DNA of 64,000 nucleotides from Macrostomum hystrix (lineage: Eukaryota; Platyhelminthes; Macrostomidae): contig CATNEN010000001.1 in assembly GCA_950097015.1 (NCBI GenBank), positions 26,751,001 to 26,815,000 on the forward strand, in the 5' to 3' direction. Below are positions 31,093-46,000 of the stretch, piece after piece. Every line of letters starts with the position of its first letter. The stretch's first letter is position 1. The notes below the pieces were generated by a model. The model did not search any database. It saw only the letters and a list, made by a program, of their open reading frames with translations, and had not been told where the DNA came from. The position numbers were made by a program, and so were the translations under genes.

Positions 31093-34000
31093 TCAAACAC
31101 TCGGCGAATCCAAGCCTTCTACGCTGTGGCTGCCTCTGCGATCGCTGTCTCTCATCTGCTGCTTGATTGAGCTCAGCATTTTCTGCGGGTGATGGAGAGG
31201 CAGACGGAGGCTGCTGCAGCGGACATTGTACCATGGAAACGGGCTAATGACCGACTTGAACACAGGGGAACGGGGTAATGGCCGACTTGAACACAGGGGA
31301 ACGGGGTAATGACCGACTTGAACACAGGGGAACGGGGGTAATGACCGACTTGAACACAGGGGAACAGGGTAATGACCGACTTGAACACAGGGGAACGGGG
31401 TAATGACCGACTTGAACACAGGGGAACAGGGTAATGACCGACTTGAACACAGGGGAACAGGGTAATGACCGACTCAAACACAGGGTAATAACCGACTAAA
31501 AGACAGGGAATGGGGTAATGACCGACTCAAAGACAGGGAATGGGGTAATGACCGACTCAAAGACAGGAAATGGGGTAATGACCGACTCAAACACAGGGAA
31601 TGGGGTAATGACGGACTCTAAGACAGGAATGGGGTAATGACCGACTCAAAGAAAAGGAATGGGGTTATGACCGACTCAAAGACAGGGAATGGGGTAATGA
31701 CCGACTCAAAGACAGGGAATGGGGTAATGACCGACTCAAATACAGGGTAATGACCGACTCAAAGAGAGGGAATGGGGTAATGACCGACTCAAAGAAGGCA
31801 ATGATTGACTCAAGAACAGGGTAATAACCGACTCAAATACAGGGTAATAACCGACTCAAAGACAGGGAATGGGGTAATGACCGACTCAAAGACAGGGTAA
31901 TGGGGAAATGACCGACTCAAAGACAGGGTAATGGGGTAATGACCGACTCAAAGAAAAGGAATGGGGTAATAACCGACTCAAAGACAGGGAATGGGTAATG
32001 ACCGACTCAAAGACAGGGTAATGGGGTAATGACCGACTCAAAGAAAAGGAATGGGGTAATGACCGACTCAAACAAAAGTGAATGGAGTAATGACTGACCA
32101 GAAAAAACAGAATGAGGCAATGACTGGCTAAAAGGGGAGCACATATTGTTGAGATTAATGAAGACATTTAAAAGTACTTTAAGCCAATATTTATTCCGCT
32201 GAAGGAAAGCGTCTCTGACAGGTGGTAAACGGCACACGGCCTACAAGCAAAGCAGCGGCAGCAGCCAGCACTCACCCTGGCCCAGTCTGGTGAAGTGTTG
32301 ACACTGCAGACCTCGTTAGATGGAGAGCGTAGGCTAAGTCCGCCCAGCAGAGTCTTGCGCTTCTTGGCCTTCAGCACCAGCTCGAAGCCGGTTCTGGTCT
32401 CTCTGGCGTCCTCAATTTGGTCCCAGGTGTAGTGCGAGTCGCAGGACCAGGTGGCCAAGATGTCGGCCCGGCGGGCCAGCAGGAATCGAAAGTTTGTGAC
32501 CACAGCAACCACGGGCGATTTCGATTTGATATCGTTGACGAAGCAGTGGATGCAGTAGACCTCCTTCAGTATGGGTTTGGTGGCCTGCTGCAGGATGGTG
32601 TACCCGGCAGCTTCCATGCGCCTGTAGTACACCAGCCGGCTGTTTGGCCGGATGTAGCGCGGGTCGCGCACTCGGCGCGGCACATCGGACAGGTCGGCGA
32701 CTCGCTGCACCGTGTAGAAGGTGTCGCTGGCGAAGTCGACAACTGCGCCAACTGGCCGGCTGACAACGCCGACGAGGCCTTTGCCGACGCCTGGGGGAAG
32801 AATGGTGTTGGTGAATGATGTAAAATGATGGATTGGCTGGCTGGATTAGTGTTAGGATTGGCTGGCTAGATTCGTGTTAGGATTGGCTGGATGGATTCGT
32901 GTTAGGATTGGCTGGCTGGATTCGTGTTAGGATTGGATGGATTCGTGTTAGGATTGGCTGGATGGATTCGTGTTAGGATTGGCTGGATGGATTCGTATTA
33001 GGATTGGCTGGCTGGATTCGTGTTAGGATTGGATGGATTCGTGTTAGGATTGGCTGGATTCGTGTTAGAATTGGCTGGATGGATTCGTGTTAGGATTGGC
33101 TGGATGGATTCGTGTTAGAATTGGCTGGATGGATTCGTGTTAGGATTGGCTGGCTGGATTCGTGTTAGGATTGGATGGATTCGTGTTAGGATTGGCTGGA
33201 TGGATTCGTGTTAGGATTGGCTGGATGGATTCGTGTTAGGATTGGCTGGATTCGTGTTAGGATTGGATGGATTCGTGTTAGGATTGGCTGAATTCGTGTT
33301 AAGATTGGCTGGATGGATTCGTGTTAGGATTGACTGAATTCGTGTTAAGATTGGCTGGATGGATTCGTGTTAGGATTGGCTGGATGGATTCGTGTTAGGA
33401 TTGGCTGGATGGATTCGTGTTAGGATTGGCTGGATGGATTCGTGTTAGAATTGGCTGGATGGATTCGTGTTAGGATTGGCTGGCTGGATTCGTGTTAGGA
33501 TTGGATGGATTCGTGTTAGGATTGGCTGGATGGATTCGTGTTAGGATTGGCTGGATTCGTGTTAGGATTGGATGGATTCGTGTTAGGATTGGCTGGATGG
33601 ATTCGTGTTAGGATTGGCTGAATTCGTGTTAAGATTGGCTGGATGGATTCGTGTTAGGATTGGCTGAATTCGTGTTAAGATTGGCTGGATGGATTCGTGT
33701 TAGGATTGGCTGGATGGATTCGTGTTAGGATTGGCTGGATGGATTCGTGTTAGGATTGGCTGGATGGATTCGTGTTAGGATTGGCTGGATGGATCCCTGT
33801 TAGGATTGTTTTTATCGATGGAAGAAACAAACCAACATATAAAACAGCTCGTACCATAAGCAGAGTCTGGAGCAGTTTTAAAAATGTTATTATTTTCTTT
33901 ATCACCAGTCTAAAGAATACAAAATCCAAAGCTTTAATCACCAAACAGTTTTGTAAGCGTAAGCAATCAAACTAAAAAAATATATATAATTTTTTAAATC

Positions 34001-37000
34001 AGATGAAAATGCAGTTTTTATGCGAAGCAATATATTTCAAATGAGACTAATATGATTACTACCTTAATTTGCCAGCCGGTACCTAAGGCTACGGTCTTAT
34101 TAATTAGTATATTCTGGCTCTTAGATACAATTTATAGTGTGTTAGGCGCAAACAAATGCTGAAATCAATTCGCCAAACTAGTTTGAAAACCATTTCCTAT
34201 TGACTGCCGGCCAGGTAAAACTAGTTCAAAACAATGCCGATGCAGTTTTGACCACAATGGGTCACTATAGCAGACTCAATGCCGTTAGAAGCCGCGCGAA
34301 GAAGGTCGCCAGCCGCCGATGAGGCTGCGAGTTCGCCGTGGCCTGCGCGGAACCTGCAAGAAGCCGCCGCCGCCACCGCCGGATCGCCGCTGGATCGCCA
34401 AGGGCGCGGACGCGGAGTCGACCAGCTCGTCAATACGGCTAGTCGAAACGGCGGATGCTGGCGCTCCAGACGCGGCATCGTCTGGCATCGTCAAGTCGAC
34501 GGTGTCGGAGATGTTGAGGAGGCCGGCGTAGCGAGCTGCTGACAGGCACAGGCGGCCGTCGATGCGAACGGACAGCGAGGCGCGGTCGCTGCTGCCAACA
34601 ACGCCAACGGCTGGGGCAGTCAGTTCGACGGCAAGTCCGGCCGCCACGGAAAGAGAGGCTGCGTCGTCCGGAAATCGAGCAGCAACTTCCGCAGGGGAGG
34701 CGGCTAGGAGCAGAGAAGGGCAGTGCTGGAGCAGCGGCTTCGCAAGCGGGGTCAAGTCGATGGACTCGAAGTCGCTGGTGTTGACCGAGGCTTCGGCGGC
34801 TCCGGCGGCAGCCAGAGCGTCGGTCAGTGGACGCAGCTGCTTGGGCGTCAGCAGCATGTCGACGGTTTGATGTACGCAGGCTAGACAGGCGGAGGCGACG
34901 GTCAAGGCGGCCACGCAGAGACTGTCAGGGCCGCAGTTGCGGTGCCAGACAATGCACCGGTAGCGCCGCACGGGCGACAGCGATTGGTCGAGAGCGACGG
35001 CTGCGGAGAACTGGCGAGCGACTATGAAGTCGGAGCAGAGGCTTGACAACCGAGGAACAAACCGGCCGCAGCGATTTGAGCAGCGCATTTCGCAATCGAT
35101 GCTGTCTTGTAGCTTTGCCTCGGAATCGAACTCTGGCCAATCTTCGTCTGCCGGCACAAAAGCATGGAAGGCGAACTGTCGGCTCTGACCGTCTCCGCTG
35201 CTGTTTGGCAGGTCAACTCTGAGCAGAGTGCTCAAGAGCGGTGGGTTTGTATTCGATGGCGAGTTGGCTATGATTGACAGCGGCAGGCAGAGCGAGGCGG
35301 GCAAGTTCAGCGAGGTCAGCAGGCGGCCGGCCAGGAACACGGCGCAGCCGAGGACAACTCGGCGAGGGGCCTGCGAGAAATTCGCGGCCGCGCCACCAAC
35401 GGGGAGGCCGCTGGAATTGCAGCAGCCGATTAGCCGCTCAGCCAGGCAGTCGGCTGCCAGCAGGACGCGAGCGAAGCCGCGCTTTCTGAGCCGCGGCTCC
35501 GGCTGCGCCTGCGGACGCAGAGACGCGTGGGTCACGTGAATGGACGCCAGTTGAAGCACTGCTGGCGGGCAGGCCGGACAAACCAGGTCCATCAGCTGGG
35601 CAGTGAGCCAGGCCAGGCGGTCCTGCAGTCGCGGCGAGTGCCTCGGAGCCGAGCCGAATGCCAGCGCCAGCGGGCCGCAGAAGAACTGCAGGGCTCGCTG
35701 AATGCGCCTGGCCGCCTCCCGGATGGCCGCCGACTCGCTGGTCAAGCCCAGGCAGAAGCTGGGCATGGGGGTGCCGACGCACAGCGTGAGGTCGCCGCAG
35801 TGGACGCAGGCCAGCCGCAAACTGTCCAGCTCGAATGCCACCGGCTGAGTGAGCAGAGAAGATCTGACAAAGCCGGTGAGTCCCATGAGCTGCCCAGCCA
35901 GCAGGCATTGCCGATCTACCGAGATTTCAGGCGGGTGGAACAGCAGAATGGCATCGCGGAGGTCGTCGGCCTCACTGCGCACGGCGCTGTGCCGATAGAC
36001 GAACAGCAGCGGCGGGAATACGGCGGACATTGTTGAATTGCCTTGGACTGTTCAATCCGAACAATTTCTTGCGGCTTGGATATGAAACAAACTAGCACTG
36101 GCTGTGCCAGACAACTTTTACACAAACAGAGGGCCAACAGGGGGTGAGGGGTGACAGTGCAGGTAAGGGTTTGTGCGCTGGAGTGAATAAGCAGTGACAG
36201 ATAGGCCCGTGTGCGAGTGTACAGTAGCTTAGTTCTTGGCACCGCACACCTGCGCGCATGAATGTATAGCTGTACGTATAGTTTACTCTATAGAGGAGAA
36301 AAATTTCTCAATGTAAATTGATAGGTGTAAATTATACTCGTAGTTAATGCACAATTCGGTTTGAAAATCATAGGTGTGTTTGCAACTAATAAATGCAATA
36401 TAACTTGAAAAATAGAGCCTAAAAGAAACGACTTCCCAAACTACCTAGAATCTACTTTTCTAACTACCCTAGAATCTACTTTTCTAACTAACCTAGAATC
36501 TACTTCTCTAACTACCCTAGAATCTACTTTTCTAACTACCCTAGAATCTACTTTTCTAACTACCCTAGAATCTACTTCTCTTATTACCCTAGATTCTACT
36601 TCTCTAACTAACCTAGAATCTACTTTTCTAACTACCCTAGAATCTACTTTTCTAACTAACCTAGAATCTACTTCTCTAACTACCCTAGAATCTACTTTTC
36701 TAACTACCCTAGAATCTACTTCTCTTATTACCCTAGATTCTACTTCTCTAACTAACCTAGAATCTACTTTTCTAACTAACCTAGAATCTACTACTCTAAC
36801 TAACCTAGAATCTACTTCTCTAACTAACCTAGAATCTACTTCTCTAACTAACCTAGAATCTACTTCTCTAACTAATCTAGAATCTACTTTTCTAACTAAC
36901 CTAGAATCTACTACTCTAACTAACCTAGAATCTACTTCTCTAACTAACCTAGAATCTACTTCTCTAACTAACCTAGAATCTACTTCTCTAACTAATCTAG

Positions 37001-40000
37001 AATCTACTTCTCTAACTAACCTAGAATCTACTTCTCTAACTAATCTAGAATCTACTTCTCTAACTAACCTAGAATCTACTTCTCTAACTAATCTAGAATC
37101 TACTTCTCTAACTAACCTAGAATCTACTTCTCTAACTAATCTAGAATCTACTTTTCTAACTAACCTAGAATCTACTACTCTAACTAACCTAGAATCTACT
37201 TCTCTAACTAACCTAGAATCTACTTCTCTAACTAATCTAGAATCTACTTCTCTAACTAATCTAGAATCTACTTCTCTAACTAACCTAGAATCTACTTCTC
37301 TAACTAATCTAGAATCTACTTCTCTAACTAACCTAGAATCTACTTCTCTAACTAACCTAGAATCTACTTCTCTAACTAACCAAGAATCTACTTCTCTAAC
37401 TAACCTAGAATCTACTTCTCTAACTAACATAGAATCTACTTCTCTAACTAATCTAGAATCTACTTCTCTAAGTTCTCTAACTAACCTCAACCTACCCTAG
37501 AGACTACCTATATCAAGCTAGCCTAGAATCTATCTATATATCTCAACCTACTCTAGAATCTATCTATCTCAAACTACCCTAGAATCTATCTATCCCAAGC
37601 TACCCTAGAATCTATCTGTCTCAACCTACTCTAGAATCTATCTCAATCTACTCTCAGCCCAGCTCACCCGAGATGAAGCCGACAGCGCCGCCCTCCTTGC
37701 CGCCCTCGTAGGGCTGGGTGACGATGCCGGAGATGCCCTGCACGAAGCCCAAGCCAAGGTTCTGGGCCGCCTTGGCCATGTTGCTGCCGGTACCATAATT
37801 GGCCCTGGCCCGGATGTGCGCCTCGCGTCGCTGCTGGTGTTTGGAGTCGAATGAGGCGATGGCTGCCAGATGGCCGACTGTGCCAGTCATGCGCTGCAGG
37901 AAGCCGGACACTCCGCCAACCGTGTGCCCCACGAACGACTTCATGCCGGAGTACACACCCTCCACGAACTCTTCCGGACCCTGCGGGGATACGGGGCCAC
38001 GCCTTGCAGCCATCGTTCATTCCGGCCTCGTTGCCTTTTATCTTTCTGTTTAGCCTCTTCATTTACCGCTCTCCTTCCCTTCATCTTCCTCTATCCCTTT
38101 CATTCATCTTTCTCTTCAACCTTTATCTCACTGCCTTACCTAATCCTTTTTTCACCCATTTTTCCTGTCTCCCTCCCTTGATTCCTTTATCTCCCTCCCT
38201 TCATCCCTTCATCACTTCATCTCCCTCCCTTCATCCCTTCATCTCCCTCCCTTCATCCCTTCATCTCCCTCCCTTCATCCCTTCATGTTGCTCATATTGA
38301 TCTCCTCTCTCAGCCGCACCTGAATGGCGCCAGCAATGGGCTCGTAGAAGAAGTCCTGCGCCCCGGAGCGGAGGCCGCCGATAACGCTGAGCGGATTGCC
38401 AATCAGATCTATGCTGAGGAAGACCTTGTACAGCTGGCCAGCGAACTGACGGATGTAGTGCCGCTTCACCTGTGGACAGGGGATAATTAGATCTAGCTAG
38501 ATTGAGCTAAACGTATTGTATCTTATGGGCAATAATTCGATTTTCTCCCTTCAGAATGTTAATGACTTTATTTTTTCACCCGTGAGATTCCTAGCCTCAC
38601 CTATGATATTCCTATTTTTATCCATGAGGCTCCTAGTCTAACCCATGACATCTCTATTTTTATCCATGAGATTTCTATTTTTATCCAAGAGATTCCCATT
38701 CTCACCCATGAGATTCCTATTCTCACCCATGAGATTCCTAGTCTAACCCATGAGATTCATATTCTGATCTATGAGATTCCTATTCTTATTCATGAGATTC
38801 CTATTCTTATTCATGAGATTCCTTTTCTCACCCATGAGATTCCATTCCGGTCCCCATACGCTCACCTCTGCCATCAGCTGAGTGGTTGAGTAGGCCGTGT
38901 TCTCCCTGTGCAGGCAGCTGAGCTGGAAAAGCACATCGGAGCACCTGGCCACACTGCCCAGCACCGTGGCAATGGCCAGGCTCACAAACGGGTTCGCATT
39001 GCCGTCGGCAGAGCTCAAAGAGAAGCTCAAGCTGATTTTGATTGGCGACAGGTGCAGCTGGTCGATAAAGTGCTTCTTGCCGCTATCTGACAAGTTGGCC
39101 AGCTGCTCATTCACCAGGGAGGCTTCCACGAATTCGCAGTCGGCCAGGAAGTTCTGGCGAGTTGCCTGACTTGTGGATGTCACCAGGACGCTGATCATGT
39201 CCAGCAGGCCGTTGAGGAATACCTGGTCCAGCTTGATAGCCATCTCCTGCACCAGCACCTTGCAGTATTGCACCTGAATAACATCGTTCTCTAGGCGGCG
39301 AATCACGATTGACGCGTCGATGAAAGCTTTGGGAACCTGGTCAACAGCTACGGACTTCGGTGGCGGCACCTGGACGAAAATCGGAAGTTCGTTTGGAAAA
39401 AAATGCAACTACAGCGGTCCATTAAGAGGCGGATGTACATTGGTGGAGGTTGGGGTTGGTCAAGAGCAGAATGTACATTCACGGAGAGGGTTGGTCAAGT
39501 GGAGGATGTACATTGGCGGAGGTTGGGGTTGGTCAAGAGCAGAATCTACCCCATTGCGGAGTGTGGGGTAGGTCGAATGGAGGATGTACAATAGCGGAAG
39601 CTACCAGGGCAGGGTAGGTCGGAGCGCCCTTTCACCTGGTAGAAGAAGATCTGGTACATGCCGGAGGGCAGCATGGAGTCGATCTGCAGCCTGGCCAGCT
39701 TGGCAGCCAGGCTCATGTTGTGCGGTGACGACTTGAAGCTCAAGGACAGCGCGGGGTCCAGCTGGCGCTCAACGAAGCAGACCCGCGGCTTGCGCAGCTT
39801 GAACGGCTGCGTGCTGAAGTCGATCTCGATCTCCGTGTTGTTGGCGCGCTCCAGAATGCGCGGCTGCGGGTTGTTCTTCAGCTCCACCTACGAATGGGGC
39901 GTTTAAAGAGAGGATGAGGCTACAGTTGGCTCATTGGACACCCGAATCAGCTTGTAAGACACCCAATCCGCTCATTGGACACCCGAATCAGCTTGTAAGA

Positions 40001-43000
40001 CACCCAATTCGCTCATTGGACACCCGAATCCGCTCATTGGACACCCGAATCAGCTTGTAAGACACCCAATCCGCTCATTGGACACCCAATCCGCTCATTA
40101 GACACCCAATCTGCTCATTAGAAAGAATCCGCTCATCAGAAAGAATCCGCTCATTAGAAGGAATCCGCTCATTAGAAGGAATTCGCTCATCAGAAAGAAT
40201 CCGCTCATTAGAAAGAATCCGCTCATTAGAAGGAATCCGCTCATTAGAAGGAATTCGCTCATCAGAAAGAATCCGCTCATTAGAAAGAATTCGCTCATTA
40301 GAAGGAATTCGCTCATTAGAAGGAATTCGCTCATTAGAAGGAATTCGCTCATCAGAAAGAATCCGCTCATTAGAAGGAATTCGCTCATTAGAAGGAATTC
40401 GCTCATTAGAGGAATCCGCTCATTAGAAGGAATTCGCTCATCAGAAAGAATCCGCTCATTAGAAGGAATTCGCTCATCAGAAAGAATCCGCTCATTAGAA
40501 CCTCTCATGCCAGCAGACCGCCGGGCACAATGACCAGAACTCACCTGCTGCATGTATCTGTTGTAAATAATTTCAACTGAGTCGGACAGGCCCTTCTTTA
40601 TCGGTTTGAGCAGGCCAGACTTGCGGGTCTCATACCACTGCACTCCAGGTGAGCGCACGGAAATGTAGGCCACCTCCCTAGCCAGCTTGTTGTCAACCAG
40701 GGACAAGCCGATGCTCATGAGGCACAGCTTGACCTCGTAGTCAACTCTCTCAAACAGAGTGGCGAGCCGGGCTGAGCAGGACAAGTTGACATCGTTTGAG
40801 AATAGCAAAACTCGCTGGCAGCCGCTCAGAAAGCAGACAGCGTACACCAGACTGTCAGGTGGGCATTCATCGACTTTGGCGCCAGTCGGGCTGCCCTTCT
40901 CGTAGCTGTCAACTGTGCGGCAGGTGCCGGTGACCTGCGGGCATGGTGAGGTAGGCATGGTAGGCATGGTAGGCGTTGTGAGGTAGGCATGGTGAGGTAG
41001 GCATGGTGAGGTAGGCATGGTGAGGTAGGCATTGTGAGGTAGGCATGGTGAGGTAGGCATGGTGAGGTAGGCATGGTGAGAGGTAGGCAAGGTGAGGTAG
41101 GCATGGTGAGGTAGGCAAGGTGAGGTAGGCATGGTGAGGTAGGCAAGGTGAGGTAGGCATGGTGAGGTAGGCATGGTAGGCATGGTGAGGTAGGCAAGGT
41201 GAGGTAGGCATGGTAGGCATGGTGAGGTAGGCAAGGTGCGATAAGCATAACAGTACGAAGGTGGATGGGGAGTGAAGGCGTCTCACCTGGCCGCAGGTCC
41301 ACTCGAGCACTCGCTCCTGTTTGGGGTCAGGCCAGCTGTACAGCACGGAGCAGCCGGGGGCGAGTTTCAGCAGGCTGTAGGCATCCGCGCCCTTCTGCCG
41401 CAGTTCAACGCTGGGAAATTTGTCGGCCGGCAGAGCATTGACCAGGTGCAGCGGAGCGAAGCCAGGCTGGTACTGCTGCAGTGTCACCACGCAGGCCTCC
41501 TGGGCGAAGGCGACGTCGGCGAGGACGCCACCGTAGCGGCTGCAGTTGCCAGTGAGGCGAAGCATCGACGAGCAGGAGTCGGTGATGGGGAAGGGGTCCG
41601 TCACCTCGGACTCGTCCACTCGCACCTGCATGGTCATCTTCTTCTCGATATCGCAGGTTGGCCAGAAAGGTGTCGCCTCCCAGCAGGGGACCGGAACGAA
41701 GTTGGGGAAGCTGGCGATGTTCTGCAGGCTGGCCGCGCTGCCCTTCACAGGTTGGGAGCACTCGCTGATCTCCAGGCGCAGCTGCGGGTGGCGAGATGGA
41801 CTGGCTTGTAGGGGAGGTGGGGTGGATGTCTTCTAGGGGAGGTGGGGTGGCTGTCTTCTAGGGGAGGTGGGGTGGATGTCTTCTAGGGGAGGTGGGTGGC
41901 TGTCTTCTAGGGGAGGTGGGGTGGATGTCTTCTAGGGGAGGTGGGTGGCTGTCTTCTAGGGGAGGTCGGGTGGCTGTCTTCTAGGGGAGGTGGGTGGATG
42001 TCTTCTAGGGGAGGTGGGGTGGCTGTCTTTATATTGGAGGTGGGGTGGCTGTCGTTGAGGGGAGGTGGGTCGGATGTCTTCTAAAGGAGGGAGTGGCTGT
42101 CTCGTAGGGAAGTTGTGGTGGCTCTCGTAAATTTGGTGGGTGGCCGTCTTAGCAGTGGAGTGGGGTGGCTGTCTTTGAGGGGAGGTGGGTGGATGTTTCG
42201 TAGGGAAGGTGGGGTGGCTGCCTTGTAAATTAGGTGGTGTGGCAGTCTTATCAGCGGAGTGGGGTGGCTGTCTTATCAGGTGTGTGGGGAGGCTGTCATA
42301 ATAGTGGACAGTAGAGTGGGGTGGCTGCCAGTGGTGAGCCAGGCGGGCATCTCAAACCAGAGCCTTAGACTCACCGGGGACTTATTCACAATGGAGATGA
42401 ACGGTATGAAGGTGACGATCTTGGTGATGCCGTTGCTGCCCACGGAGATGTTGATGCCAACCTAAGCAAATGTGAAAATACAAGTATAAATTTAGATTCG
42501 AAATCCAGAAGATCAAGTAAGATCAGGCACCAACCTGATAGCTGAGAGAGTCGGCCTTGCACTTAACAGTGCCAGCGTGGCCGACTGTGTCCAGGGGGAA
42601 TTTCGTAGACCACGCGGAGTCCTCGACCTTCAGGCTGATCTGCAACGGATCGGGCAGGTAAAAATTGGCCCCTCAAGAGGTCTAGATTCGCAATCGGCTG
42701 CAGGAAAAATGTCCCATTCAGTGAAAAATGAATAAGCATAGGAAAAAATAAGATTTGTGCAGTCCACTATTTCCCTGTCATTGTCCGAGAAACAATGAGT
42801 ATGCTAATGTAATCCGCCTAAAGCATAATGATCGACAATCACTACTTAGTAAGAAAAAAACCTTTCAGTAGTATGAAGGGAAAATCATTTTCCTACCTAT
42901 AACCCTATTAAATAATATTGCAAGAAGGCATGCCATCACAGAATGCTAATTTATCTAGTCGCGTGTCCGTCACACCCTACTATTCTGTGAGCAGTAAGTA

Positions 43001-46000
43001 CTGTACAGTGTATATTGTGTGTACGCGAGCGAGAGTGTTGGAAAGCAACACCCTCAGTTGTTAGTTAGTAGAGCGGTATAAGTTGATATGCGATGGGTTA
43101 TTTCTAATCCAGATATTACAGTGAGTTAAAAGTAGTAAAATACACAAATATAAGGCAGCTGGGACAGTAAGAACTTTATAAGCGGTAATTACAACACACA
43201 TTCAGTTAAAAAAACTCCTTCTTACACCATAACAACTTTTACTAATCCTAACAACCAATTGATTTATCATCTGACACCCTAGATTAGTACCCAGACACCC
43301 ACTTGTCACTAATTCTGACACCCCACCCAGTTCTCGCTCTCACTGATACCCAGTTTTTATTCTTACTGACAACCGATTCGCCCCTTCTTCTGTGAACCCG
43401 AGTTTTCCCTTATAACACCCGAGCTTTCACTTCTGACACCCGAGTTTTGACATCTGACACCCGAGTTCTCACATCTGACACACCGAGTTCTCACATCTGA
43501 CACACCGAGTTCTCACATCTGACACGCCGACTTTTCACGTCTGAGACACAGAGTTTTCACTTCTGACACACCGAGTTCTCACATCTGACACACCGAGTTC
43601 TCACATCTGACACGCCGAGTTCTCACTTCGGACACGCCGACTTTTCACGTCTGAGACACCGAGTTCTCACATCTGACACACCGAGTTCTCACATCTGACA
43701 CGCCGACTTTTCACGTCTGAGACACCGAGTTCTCACATCTGACACACCGAGTTCTCACATCTGACACGCCGACTTTTCACGTCTGAGACACAGAGTTTTC
43801 ACTTCTGACACACCGAGTTCTCACTTCTGACACACCAGGTTTTCACATCTGACACACCGAGTTAGAAGAGTTAACAGACATTTCTGACACCCTAGTTCTC
43901 TCACCTGACACCCGCGTTGTTATTCCATCAGATGCTCCATTTTAAGGCAACTTCTTTCAATTTTCCAATTAGTTAAAAGCGATTTGAAATCAGCCCATAA
44001 AGCTAAAAGCATTAGTAAAGGAAAGAGAAGCAAATTAAAAAATTGGTTACACGCCTGCACGGAAATCTACGATGGGGTAAGATAAATGAAAGCAGAAATT
44101 CACAGATAAGACAGAGACAGAAAGACAGCACATTGGGAGGTGCACACTGGCTTTGACTTTGTGAAACAATTTCCACCTTCAAATCAGTCAAATGGATCGG
44201 CCGTTCATTCCAGCCGGCTGACTGTTCCGACAGGCGTCGATCAAGCCGAAGTTCGCGGCGTCGCTGCCGACGGCGAGTTCTGCGACTCGAGCCGCAGCAG
44301 CCGCTGGAGCAGGAGCCCAGCAAAGATCTCTGCAAACACGCGCGTTGCGTTCTTTGAGAGGCCGCTCAAAAAACAACTGCTCAGCACACACACAACAGAT
44401 CTTCCGGAATTTGTAGACAACTCGAACTAAAGTACATTCCAAGAAAATTCAATATGCTTTTCTGGCTACTTTGAGTACTATGTCTTAGATATCCCCTCTC
44501 TCCCTGACGCTCTTCCCCTCTCTCCTACCGCTCTGCCCTCTCTCCTACCGCTCTGCCCTCTCTCCTACCGCTCTGCCCTCTCTCCCTACCGCTCTGCCCT
44601 CTCTCCCTACCGCTCTGCCCTCTCTCCCTACCGCTCTGCCCTCTCTCCCTACCGCTCTGCCCTTTCTCCCTACCGCTCTGCCCTCTCTCCTACCGCTCTG
44701 CCCTCTCTCCTACCGCTCTGCCCTCTCTCGCTACCGCTCTGCCCTCTCTCGCTACCGCTCTGCCCTCTCTCGCTACCGCTCTGCCCTCTCTCCTACCGCT
44801 CTGCCCTCTCTCCCTGCCGCTCTCTCCCTCTCCTACTGCCGCTCTCCGCTCCGTTCCCCATCTCTCCTCGCCACATTTTTTCCTACCTTATGTTTTTTAA
44901 AGTAAATCACTGCTGCATAAGCACGAGTAACATTGAACAGAGTAGGCATAGGTAAACTTCAGATTCCATTTGTCTTGAAAAAAAAGAAACTGGTAATTAT
45001 GCGTTGTAAAGAAGATATAAAAAGCTGTTAGACAAAAATCTAAACTAGAGGTGCACATTTAGCTCATCATTAGATAGTGAGAAATGTTATTTAAAGGAAA
45101 TCTATACAGTCTTTTCTCAAATTACTACAAGGCCTTAAAGAACAGAACATAAACGATGGAATCTGACAAAAAACGGAATCTGACGAAAAATGGAATCTGA
45201 CGAAGAAGAATAGAATCTAACAAAAATGGAATCTGACGAAAATGGAATCGACAGAAAATGGAATCAGACGAAAATGGAATCTGACGAAAATGGAATCTGA
45301 CGAAAATGGAAACACGATGAAAATTGGAATCTAATAAACGATGGAATCTGACGAAAAACGGAATCTGACGAAAAATGGAATCTGACGAAGAAGAATAGAA
45401 TCTAACGAAAATGGAATCTAACAAAAAAGGAATCTGACGAAGAAGAATGGAATCTAACGAAAATGGAATCTGACGAAGAAGAATGGAATCTAACGAAAAT
45501 GGAATCTGACGAAGAAGAATGGAATCTAACGAAAATGGAATCAGACGAAATGGAAACACGATGAAAATTGGAATCTAATAAACGATGGAATCTGACGAAG
45601 AAGAATGGAATCTAACGAAAACAGTATCGGACGAAAATGGAATATGACGAAAAAATAATCTAATAAACAATGGAATCTGACAAACAATAGAATCTGACGA
45701 AGAAAAATGGAATCTGAAGAACAATGGAATCGAGAGAAAATTCAAAACGGCGAACTCTGGAAATCGATAAACGATAAATCGATAAATTATGTGACCTTGT
45801 GACTTGATAAATTTGTTTTGTGATTTTTCAACACAAAACACATCAAAAATTTTTCGTTTTGATTTGAACTTTTACATTTTTATGGCATTCTACTATGCGA
45901 TGGCACGCCTTCTTAAGCTAAATTTTCATTTCTTATCTAATAGGACTAAATAGAAAAACACGTTGACCCAGATTTTATTGAAAAAAGTAACGCTGACAAG

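Noticed and set aside
36441-37490. Minus-strand 349-codon VDSRLVRE octapeptide protein
   Set aside because: 24-bp array inside a VPS13 intron, with no splice-compatible border or unique coding sequence.
44188-44442. Possible extra VPS13 exon
   Set aside because: Its translation has no VPS13 similarity, and the exons on either side (46740 and 42639) already join in phase with continuous family sequence.
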